From: Candidatus Thorarchaeota archaeon
Lineage (GTDB): Archaea > Asgardarchaeota > Thorarchaeia > Thorarchaeales > Thorarchaeaceae
Direction: 5' to 3'
Length of the DNA: 5,632 nt
NCBI GenBank assembly: GCA_020355105.1
Contig: CP070658.1
Coordinates: 2,143,282 to 2,148,913 of the forward strand
Shown here: positions 1 to 5,569 of the stretch, piece by piece
Numbering within the stretch: the stretch's first letter is position 1
Layout: every line of letters starts with the position of its first letter
Translations under genes and position numbers: made by a program
Notes under the pieces: generated by a model
Seen by the model: only the letters and a program-made list of their open reading frames with translations
Databases searched by the model: none
Told to the model about the DNA's origin: nothing

Positions 1-341
1 AGAAGGCTGAGGAAGGAGAGCCGACGAATGTCGATCTCACTCTATTGGCCTCAGAAGAAGAGTTTGCGCTGGTGAAGGCTATTGCCAGATTGCCGGACGA
101 GATTCTCGAGGTTGCTCGAGGTCTCAAGAAGGAGGTTTGGGGGACAAGCTTCAATTCCAATCGGATAACGTCATACTGCTATCAACTGGCAACACTGTTC
201 ACCAAGTTCTACGACTCATGCCCGGTTCTGAAGGCGGACCCCAAGTTCAGGATTGCTAGGCTCGAACTTGTGAAGACCTTCAAGACTGCTATGGCGAACT
301 GTCTGAATCTGATTGGGATTCCAGTTGTGGAGCGAATGTAG
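1..341 (+). CDS. argS: Arginyl-tRNA synthetase, C-terminal fragment (5' end outside window)
   Basis: This is the last 112 residues of a class I aminoacyl-tRNA synthetase, which charges tRNA-Arg with arginine in the cytoplasm. The reading frame is open from base 3 with no stop, so the gene enters from the left. The TTG at 45 is an internal leucine codon and not a start. What remains is the DALR-type all-helical anticodon-binding domain. The segment reading ITSYCYQLATLFTKFYDSCP is the typical helix of this domain. It is followed by the conserved ARLELVKTFK helix and the family's usual ending, a hydrophobic 'NLIGI' stretch closing in ERM. The catalytic HIGH and KMSKS-type motifs lie outside the window. 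The stop TAG (339-341) is one base from the stop of the convergent pmbA gene, so any transcription terminator must lie inside that gene. Identity is firm from the C-terminal signature; completeness of the gene cannot be judged. Confidence 0.93.
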   Translation, partial: KAEEGEPTNVDLTLLASEEEFALVKAIARLPDEILEVARGLKKEVWGTSFNSNRITSYCYQLATLFTKFYDSCPVLKADPKFRIARLELVKTFKTAMANCLNLIGIPVVERM

Positions 342-342
342 G

Positions 343-1692
343 CTAGCCCGACGTGATCTTGACGGACGAAATCACTATTGAGGGGCTTATGATTGCCAGA
401 GCCACTCTTGTGTCGGCACCAACCATCTCTACACGTCGTAGAAGGTCGCGCATGTTTATGCCGACAAGTGTGTTCTTGACAGGATGTTGAATCTCCCCCT
501 TTTCGACGTATGAACCCTCCATTATCATTGCACTAAGGTCTCCGGTGGCCATGTTGGGACGATCACCTGTGAAGCGGCACAAAACACCTTTCCCAACCTC
601 AGAGATAACGTCCTCCAGAGACCCCTTGCCAGGAGCAACAACGAAATTCGAAGTTGAGATGGAAGGGACACCCGAGTAAGAAGGACGGCTTGCGTTGCCT
701 GTATTCTCTACTCCGTCCTTGTTGGCAGTGTATGAGTTATGAAGCAGGCTCTTCAAGACCCCGTTCTCCAGTATCTCAGTCTTTTGAGCACGGAACCCCT
801 CGGCATCAAAGGGGCGTGAGCCTACACCTCCGGGAAGTAGTGCATCATCCACGATGTATAGTTCTCCCGAAGCGACCTCCTCACCAAACGCATCCGAAAT
901 GTAGGAGCGGCCATATTGTACCTCCTCCGCATTGATGGCACCTGCAAAACCACCGCCAATTATGGCGCTTGCTGCCAAGGGACTGAGTATGAGTGGCATA
1001 TCACCACCCTCGACCGTCTTGGCCCCAAGGTTGCTCAGTGCGTTCTCGGCAGAGGACCGACCAACCCATTCCGGGTCTATCTCCTTGAGTGCACGAGAAA
1101 CTTGGAATTCATAGCTGGACGTCTGTTCTTCGCCATCCTTGATTGTGGGAGAAACATACAACCACGTAGAAGTCGATTCAGCTGAGGAAGAGATACCCAG
1201 TGAGTTGACAATCACAGTGAGGCCCGTTGAAGCAGAGAACTTCGCTTCTATTGCAGTTTCATGATTCTCAAGCGCATCTTGGGCGGCGTCGACGCCTCTG
1301 ACAATCAGATTTGCTGCATCCTCAGACCCCAATTCCTGGACTACAGGGTCGAGGAGCCCCTTCACCTTGGGGTAGCTGCTTTGTGCCGACGGCAAACTCA
1401 CGAAGTCGGGATCTTCGATAGAGGCCCTTGCCAGTTTCACAGACTTCTCTGCGGCTTCAATTAGGTCTGCCTCCAATACTGTGGTGACATAGGCGAATCC
1501 ACTGCTCTTCCCGATCACAGAACGAATTCCGCAGCCGGCATCTCGCTTGTCAGAGGCGCCCTTGACGGCGTTATTCTCAACATCGATTGAGAAAGAACGG
1601 GATGAAGATATGTAGACCTCTGCCTGGTCGGCCCCAAAGTCCTCAGCCTTCCGAACTGTCTTCTCTGCTATGTCAATGAGTTGCCTCTTCAT
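343..1692 (-). CDS. pmbA: TldE/PmbA-type subunit of the TldD-TldE peptidase complex
   Basis: A 449-residue protein of the TldD/PmbA (U62) family, close to the usual family length. In Escherichia coli the TldD-TldE heterodimer digests unfolded peptides and trims the microcin B17 leader; TldE supplies structure and substrate access but no catalysis. The archaeal substrate is unknown. The N-terminal half (GADQAEVYIS, then a basic/glycine segment with CGIRSV) is the family's first domain. The C-terminal half carries SPLAASAI at about 236-243, GSRPFDAEGF at 291-300 and a FTGD...TGDLS stretch at about 374-386. Where TldD has HExxxH, this protein has a small-residue glycine/alanine stretch, so it is the non-catalytic partner. 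ATG 1692 is chosen because MKRQLIDIAEK matches family N-termini and because it follows the tldD stop by one base. An in-frame extension to 1743 would only overlap tldD. The stop lies one base from the convergent argS stop. Confidence 0.92.
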   Translation of the reverse strand: MKRQLIDIAEKTVRKAEDFGADQAEVYISSSRSFSIDVENNAVKGASDKRDAGCGIRSVIGKSSGFAYVTTVLEADLIEAAEKSVKLARASIEDPDFVSLPSAQSSYPKVKGLLDPVVQELGSEDAANLIVRGVDAAQDALENHETAIEAKFSASTGLTVIVNSLGISSSAESTSTWLYVSPTIKDGEEQTSSYEFQVSRALKEIDPEWVGRSSAENALSNLGAKTVEGGDMPLILSPLAASAIIGGGFAGAINAEEVQYGRSYISDAFGEEVASGELYIVDDALLPGGVGSRPFDAEGFRAQKTEILENGVLKSLLHNSYTANKDGVENTGNASRPSYSGVPSISTSNFVVAPGKGSLEDVISEVGKGVLCRFTGDRPNMATGDLSAMIMEGSYVEKGEIQHPVKNTLVGINMRDLLRRVEMVGADTRVALAIISPSIVISSVKITSG

Positions 1693-1693
1693 G

Positions 1694-3079
1694 TTACATT
1701 CCCCCCACAGGAACGCTTCTGATGCGAGCGTGAGGACCTCCACTCATGTCAGGGACCGATTGACCACTCTTTCCGCATGTACCGGCGTCCATCTCGAAGT
1801 CTTTGCCAATTGCATCAATCTTGGCAAGTACCTCCAGGATTTGGCCAGCAAGCGAAACGTCTCTCACCATCTGACCAATCTCACCCTTCACAATCAGGTA
1901 GCCGTGACTGGCCTGAAACTGGAACTGGCCCTTTGATGGGTCAGTATAACCGTAGTTGAAACTGCATAGTAGCATACCATTCTTAGTGTCAGCAATCAGC
2001 TCATCGACATTCCAATCGCCAGGCTCCATTATTGTGTTCGACATCCTGGCCAAGGGAGGATACATGAAAGACTGAGCTCTTGCAGACCCATTGGGCTCCA
2101 TGTCCAAGCGAACAGAGGTTTCTAGAGTGTGAAGGAGGTCAGTCAGTACACCATCTTTGACCAAGTGCCTCTTCCTTGTCTTGGTTCCCTCAGCGTCATA
2201 TTCAAACGAACCACGTTCACCAGGCATTGTTGGGTCGTCGCTCAGGTTGAGATGTTCAGGGCCGACACTCTTCCCGACCAGACCCTCTAGGACAGTTGTA
2301 TGTGCGGGCCAATTGTCTGCCTCACAAGCATGTCCAAAGGCCTCATGAACCATAACACCATTCAACACCGGATCCATTACTACGTCATAGGTCGCACCCT
2401 TCGCTGCTTCAGATGAGAGAAGATTGACTGCCATTTCTGCGGACTCGGCGCCTATGTTTTGAGGCCTCTCTTTCTCCATTTCCTCGTAGCCACCTCGTGC
2501 TCCATGTGACCTGAAAGCGCGTTGTCTGCTAGTTCCATCCTTGGCATAAGACACCGAGATGATACGAGGCAACGACGTTTCGCTCCATACACTTGTACCG
2601 AGAGAATTGGCAGTGTACATCCTTGTCCAAAGATCGCCGTAGATTGTTCTGGTGTTCACAATTCGGGTGTCGAAGGACTTAGCTTGGTCATCGATCATCT
2701 TTGTGAAGGCCATCTTATCCTCGAATGATACGTCCTCAAATGGCGTCTTGACCTTGTAGTCGACACGGTCCTTGAATGTTGGACCGTCGATATCGAACCT
2801 CTCCACCACCCTCGACTTGGTTGCAACAGCTAACCGCCCCAATGATGCTCCAGTATCACGCATTCCATCCGGGGTGAGGTCAGTTGTCTGGCCAAATGCC
2901 CAGGCTCCGTCGACAAATGCACGGATTCCAGCGCCTCGAAGACGGGAGGCAAGAGACCTCTTTGTCACTCCATCACTCATTTCAATTATGGCGGTGACTG
3001 TGTTCTCAATTCTCACATCGGCGAAAGTTGCACCGCCGTCCAGCGCCGCCTCAATCGCGGCCTGCGCAAGATCTTCCAT
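1694..3079 (-). CDS. tldD: TldD zinc metallopeptidase, catalytic subunit
   Basis: A 461-residue TldD-family (U62) metallopeptidase, the catalytic partner of TldE, cytoplasmic with no signal peptide visible. The metal-binding helix is VMVHEAFGHACEAD, an HExxxH motif with His245, Glu246 and His250. The third expected ligand, a C-terminal cysteine, is present in DAGTCGKSGQSVP at about Cys435, as in E. coli TldD. The N-terminal domain begins with MEDLAQAAIEAAL and GATFADVRIE, the usual family opening. Three in-frame starts are possible: GTG 3088, ATG 3085 and ATG 3079, and no other start lies between them and an upstream in-frame stop. ATG 3079 is preferred because it matches family N-termini and has GTGAT, complementary to the 16S end, four bases upstream. 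The other starts would add two or three residues. The gene is first in a two-gene operon with pmbA and diverges from the zinc-finger gene. All expected metal ligands are present, so an active enzyme is likely. Confidence 0.94.
   Translation of the reverse strand: MEDLAQAAIEAALDGGATFADVRIENTVTAIIEMSDGVTKRSLASRLRGAGIRAFVDGAWAFGQTTDLTPDGMRDTGASLGRLAVATKSRVVERFDIDGPTFKDRVDYKVKTPFEDVSFEDKMAFTKMIDDQAKSFDTRIVNTRTIYGDLWTRMYTANSLGTSVWSETSLPRIISVSYAKDGTSRQRAFRSHGARGGYEEMEKERPQNIGAESAEMAVNLLSSEAAKGATYDVVMDPVLNGVMVHEAFGHACEADNWPAHTTVLEGLVGKSVGPEHLNLSDDPTMPGERGSFEYDAEGTKTRKRHLVKDGVLTDLLHTLETSVRLDMEPNGSARAQSFMYPPLARMSNTIMEPGDWNVDELIADTKNGMLLCSFNYGYTDPSKGQFQFQASHGYLIVKGEIGQMVRDVSLAGQILEVLAKIDAIGKDFEMDAGTCGKSGQSVPDMSGGPHARIRSVPVGGM
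1701..1706 (-). promoter_or_regulatory. G-rich ribosome binding site of pmbA inside the 3' end of tldD
   Basis: On the minus strand a run of six G (1706 down to 1701) sits 8 bases before ATG 1692, within the last codons of tldD. It can pair, partly through G-U pairs, with the pyrimidine-rich 16S 3' end. With the stop-to-start layout TAA-c-ATG it suggests that pmbA is translated by reinitiation or coupling after tldD. It is not a canonical GGAGG, so confidence is moderate. Confidence 0.45.
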
Positions 3080-3123
3080 TGGCATCACTCGGTACTCGAT
3101 TGACGCCGCTGAGAGGGACTTTC

Positions 3124-3132
3124 CATTATAAC
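3124..3132 (-). promoter_or_regulatory. Candidate TATA box for the tldD-pmbA operon
   Basis: The minus strand reads GTTATAATGG here, with the core TTATAA at 3131 down to 3126. About 26 bases downstream would place transcription start near 3102, giving a leader of roughly 14-23 bases before the tldD start candidates. Spacing and composition suit an archaeal promoter. The core is palindromic, so it could in principle also serve the other strand, but the distance to the + strand gene (about 95 bases) makes that less likely. Confidence 0.5.
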
Positions 3133-3174
3133 TGATGTGGACTGTGACCTACTAATACCGACGTGATACACGGG

Positions 3175-3183
3175 TTATTCTTA
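3175..3183 (+). promoter_or_regulatory. Weak candidate TATA-like box for the zinc-finger/GRAM gene
   Basis: The AT-rich stretch TTATTCTTA lies 41-49 bases before the TTG start at 3224. A start of transcription about 26 bases downstream, near 3205, would leave a leader of about 19 bases that just contains the ribosome binding site. The box departs from the archaeal consensus, and the AT-rich ACTAATACC at 3151-3159 is an alternative. This is inference from position and composition only. Confidence 0.28.
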
Positions 3184-3210
3184 GCTGAGAGGTGTTACAG
3201 AACAGGACAC

Positions 3211-3218
3211 AGGAGGTG
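3211..3218 (+). promoter_or_regulatory. Strong Shine-Dalgarno sequence that fixes a TTG start
   Basis: AGGAGGTG is a full-length match to the complement of the archaeal 16S rRNA 3' end. It lies five bases before TTG 3224. No ATG or GTG lies at a suitable distance in this frame, so the site decides the start. It is by far the best ribosome binding site in the window. Confidence 0.85.
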
Positions 3219-3223
3219 CACAC

Positions 3224-4780
3224 TTGACTCTAGATTCGTCTTCCCAGCGATGTCCGTCATGCCAACGCAACACTGCCAGCCACATGTGTGAAGACTGTGG
3301 TTCTGTGTTGTGTTCAGAGTGCCTAGAACCCAGGTCAAGTGAATATCAGGTCTGCAAGAACTGCCACACACCAATAGCCCGTTCAGATCTGGGCCACAAG
3401 ATAGAGGTCTGTCCCGAATGCGAATCAGATAGCATTGGCAGCGGTCGCCGAACGGAGGACATGTGCCCTAGGTGCCACTCGGGCCGCATCATTCTGCTGG
3501 AAGAGAAGAGGAGAAGCCTAGCGCAGAAACTTCGCCATGCAATAATGAACATCCAGTATGGCCACACGAAGCTTCGTGACTTCGCAAACAGGCTTGACTC
3601 GGCGAAGAGAATACTGATCTCTCTGAGAATGGCGAATTTCCTGCATTATCATTGGTTGGAAGAGAAGATTGAGTCAATCCAAGAGGAGCTTCCTGCAATA
3701 AAGAACAGGATTGGAAATCAAGCAGAGATAGTAGCCCGAAAGATGGCCGCGGAAACATCCGGTTTGATTGACTACAACAGGTGGACTCCAGAACAGTTTC
3801 CGTTCATTGAAGGGGTTACAAACAGAGTGGCCGAGATCAGCAACCACTACAAACAGAATGTAGACGATGCCCTCAATGAAGTGATGCCAAAACTGACTGA
3901 TGTGAGTACACAGCTTGACGGTTTAAGCTACCACAGAACGGAGTTCAAAGGGTTCTATGAGCATGTTGAACTCTCAGTAAACGAGCTACCTGTGTGCGCT
4001 CTGCCTGAGGTCAAAGTAGTAGGCAGCAATTTCCTGAAGCATGACAAGGCTGATGGCACCCTCTTCATCACCAATAAAAGACTGATCTTCATCGCCGAAA
4101 CTGGCAGGCTTCGTAAGAAGACTGAAACAGTATTCGACTTTCCACTTGTCTACCTCAAGGAGATAGAAGAGGTTGGTCGACTCACGAAGAAACTTGTGCT
4201 TCGACTGAAGCAGGGGAATGTGAGGATCTCCTGTAATGAAGAAACAAAAGAAGTCCTGCCAGACTACCTCGAAATCGCCAGACGATTTGAGAAGTACATG
4301 CAGACCGATCTGCAGAGAGTAAGGAAGATAGAACAGAAGTCCATTAGTATTAGCGACGTCCGGCTAAAGATTGAAGGGCTTGTCTATTCACTCCTGTCGG
4401 GCGGTAGCGATTGGGCTCAAGAGGAACCACCATTAAGGCGTCCGTTTGGTGTGTCAAGGGATCTGGATCCCGACAGGTTCCGGAACTATGCTTTCAGAAA
4501 AGACTACTACGATAACTCAAGAAGGTTCAGGGACCACCTAGAGGACACATATGGCCGGACAGGATATGGATATCCCGGCCCAGACAAAGAATTGGAAACC
4601 TTGAGAAGAGATGCGATAGAGATTGATGATGCCATTGATGAGACCATACGGTTGATGCGTAATGGCCATCTAGTAACCGAGGACTTCATCAGACGCTATC
4701 GCGGCCTAATGCGTGACTCCTACAACACTAAACGCGAGCTTGAGCGTATTGCTCGAAAGATGAGCAGGTACAGATGGTAG
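3224..4780 (+). CDS. Zinc-finger / coiled-coil / GRAM-PH-like protein, possible membrane adaptor
   Basis: An unnamed 518-residue protein, start TTG set by the strong ribosome binding site. Residues 10-47 hold four CxxC pairs (C10/C13, C22/C25, C30/C33, C44/C47). The middle part, CEDCGSVLCSEC, and the closing YQVCKNC resemble the core spacing of FYVE and B-box cross-brace zinc fingers, but the basic RRHHCR phosphoinositide motif of FYVE is absent. A second zinc ribbon uses C63/C66 and C81/C84. Residues about 90-250 are rich in charged residues and predicted mainly helical, with coiled-coil character. Residues about 262-360 (GTLFITNKRLIFIAE, then FDFPLVYLKEIE) match the pattern of GRAM/PH-like domains, which often bind membranes. 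Residues 400-455 are rich in Arg, Tyr and Asp and look disordered. A SHOCT-like helical end (NGHLVTEDF) closes the protein. No transmembrane segment or signal peptide is seen, so it is probably cytoplasmic or peripheral to the membrane. It meets the ESCRT-III gene stop to stop with no gap. The function is unknown; an ESCRT-linked adaptor is a guess from context. Confidence 0.85.
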   Translation: MTLDSSSQRCPSCQRNTASHMCEDCGSVLCSECLEPRSSEYQVCKNCHTPIARSDLGHKIEVCPECESDSIGSGRRTEDMCPRCHSGRIILLEEKRRSLAQKLRHAIMNIQYGHTKLRDFANRLDSAKRILISLRMANFLHYHWLEEKIESIQEELPAIKNRIGNQAEIVARKMAAETSGLIDYNRWTPEQFPFIEGVTNRVAEISNHYKQNVDDALNEVMPKLTDVSTQLDGLSYHRTEFKGFYEHVELSVNELPVCALPEVKVVGSNFLKHDKADGTLFITNKRLIFIAETGRLRKKTETVFDFPLVYLKEIEEVGRLTKKLVLRLKQGNVRISCNEETKEVLPDYLEIARRFEKYMQTDLQRVRKIEQKSISISDVRLKIEGLVYSLLSGGSDWAQEEPPLRRPFGVSRDLDPDRFRNYAFRKDYYDNSRRFRDHLEDTYGRTGYGYPGPDKELETLRRDAIEIDDAIDETIRLMRNGHLVTEDFIRRYRGLMRDSYNTKRELERIARKMSRYRW

Positions 4781-5401
4781 TCAGAGCCCGAGTTCTCTTT
4801 CCAGCTGTTTGATGTCTTCTTCTAGAGACTCGCTTTCAGTTGCTGGTTTTGCCACAGCCGAAGCCTCCACCAGTCCTGCCTCTACATCCAGTTCCTGCAT
4901 TGCAGTTGCCAAGTCGTCAGAACTCACATCCATGGTCATGTCCAAGGCGTCACCAGATATCTCCGCCTCAATCTCAAACTCATCTAGGCGGCGCGCAATC
5001 TCATCAACGTTCTCTACAAGCTTCTTCGCATCTGAAGTGTCACCTAACATACCGAGAATCTTCCCGACTTCCTCTAGAGCGCGGCTAGTCTTTGCAGAAG
5101 TCTGTGCGCGATTCAGATGAGCTAAGATTTTCAGTATCTGTAGACGCGATTTATCTACTGAGAGAGCAAACCTTCGGAAGCGCACCATCTCGGTCGCATA
5201 CGTTCGGAACGCATCGACCTGCCCGGCCTGTCTGGCCTTAACGGCTCGATTCTTCGTGTCTCGCTCCTCTTTCTCCAGTTTGTTCCTCTGTCTTTCTAGC
5301 TGTTTGGCTAGGATTCGGAGCTGGCTTGAGACCTCTCCTACGTCAGGTCGTTTGCGACCCCATGAAAATGCCTTCCTAAGCGAATCCAAAAAGCTCACCA
5401 T
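4781..5401 (-). CDS. ESCRT-III (Snf7 superfamily) protein, Vps2/24/46-like
   Basis: A 206-residue ESCRT-III protein, about the standard length. Such proteins polymerise on membranes and drive constriction and scission; in archaea they act in cell division (CdvB) and vesicle formation. Residues 1-18 (MVSFLDSLRKAFSWGRKR) form a short amphipathic, basic segment resembling the membrane-inserting alpha-0 of Snf7 proteins. The basic helical hairpin follows: alpha-1 about 22-57 (LERQRNKLEKEERDTKNRAV), then alpha-2 with AGQVDAFRTYATEMVRFRR. That stretch matches the Vps2/24/46 pattern (GQMDAVRIMAKDLVRTR in eukaryotes). Acidic helices about 123-177 (FEIEAEISGDALDMTMD) are the usual autoinhibitory end. 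Residues 191-206 carry leucine/isoleucine at 193, 197, 200 and 204, the spacing of a MIT-interacting motif (MIM1-like) but without its arginine. ATG 5401 lacks a clear ribosome binding site. The gene is convergent with the zinc-finger/GRAM gene and divergent from a probable MIT/Vps4 gene. Confidence 0.9.
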   Translation of the reverse strand: MVSFLDSLRKAFSWGRKRPDVGEVSSQLRILAKQLERQRNKLEKEERDTKNRAVKARQAGQVDAFRTYATEMVRFRRFALSVDKSRLQILKILAHLNRAQTSAKTSRALEEVGKILGMLGDTSDAKKLVENVDEIARRLDEFEIEAEISGDALDMTMDVSSDDLATAMQELDVEAGLVEASAVAKPATESESLEEDIKQLERELGL

Positions 5402-5408
5402 GCTTGTG

Positions 5409-5428
5409 GGGTAAACCCTAGAGTCTAG
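5409..5428. promoter_or_regulatory. Two adjoining small dyads between the ESCRT-III TATA-like box and start codon
   Basis: On the + strand GGGTAAACCC (5409-5418) is an inverted repeat with a two-base centre, and CTAGAGTCTAG (5418-5428) is an inverted repeat with a one-base centre. The two share one base. They lie where transcription of the ESCRT-III gene should begin, about 18-35 bases downstream of the TATA-like box. A hairpin is unlikely because the loops are too small, so protein binding, such as an operator, would be the more natural reading. Short dyads also occur by chance. Confidence 0.35.
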
Positions 5429-5443
5429 CTTGGAAGTTCAGCG

Positions 5444-5449
5444 TTTAAA
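5444..5449 (-). promoter_or_regulatory. Candidate TATA box for the ESCRT-III gene
   Basis: The minus strand reads GAAGGTTTAAACG, with the TTTAAA core at 5449 down to 5444 and purine-rich GAAGG in front, as expected of a BRE. A start of transcription about 26 bases downstream falls near 5420, giving a leader of about 20 bases with no evident Shine-Dalgarno sequence. Position and composition support it; there is no direct proof. Confidence 0.5.
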
Positions 5450-5498
5450 CCTTCGCAGGACAGGCCGACTTGGAGATTGCTGGCGGCCATAACAACAG

Positions 5499-5538
5499 TA
5501 TATCAGCGTATAGGGTCGCGTCACACAGAAGTTATTAA
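5499..5538 (+). promoter_or_regulatory. Promoter candidates for the right-end (MIT/Vps4-like) gene
   Basis: Two AT-rich boxes fit a + strand promoter. TATAT at 5499-5503 would start transcription near 5527, leaving a leader of about 43 bases. TTATTAA at 5532-5538 would start it near 5561, leaving about 9 bases. The second would give a nearly leaderless transcript, which fits the lack of a clear ribosome binding site before ATG 5570. The sequence does not decide between them. Confidence 0.35.
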
Positions 5539-5569
5539 CGTCGATAGGCTCCAATAGACCTGAACTCGG

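Noticed and set aside
45..341. TTG at 45 as the start of a separate 98-residue protein
   Set aside because: The frame is open to base 3 and the sequence is the continuous anticodon-binding domain of ArgS, so the TTG is internal.
654..1464. Several + strand open frames opposite pmbA
   Set aside because: They overlap each other and an intact conserved gene, with Pro/Arg/Cys-rich, non-family-like translations, as expected of antisense shadows.
1693..1743. 17-residue N-terminal extension of PmbA to an ATG at 1743
   Set aside because: It would overlap the conserved tldD end and lacks family similarity; ATG 1692 matches family N-termini and follows the tldD stop directly.
2772..3131. 119-codon + strand frame opposite the tldD start
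   Set aside because: It lies antisense to the conserved TldD N-terminus and its promoter, and its composition mirrors the GC pattern of tldD codons.
3489..3758. 89-codon minus-strand frame inside the zinc-finger gene
   Set aside because: Ser/Leu-rich shadow of the Glu/Lys-rich coding strand, with no ribosome binding site noticed.
4809..5120. Ser-rich 103-codon + strand frame opposite ESCRT-III
   Set aside because: The serine richness comes from reading the Glu/Asp/Ala-rich ESCRT-III codons in reverse; the ESCRT-III family match is decisive.
5402..5569. Possible small RNA (C/D-box type) or tRNA in the divergent intergenic region
   Set aside because: No cloverleaf, and no properly spaced C and D box pair, was found; isolated CTGA motifs are too common.
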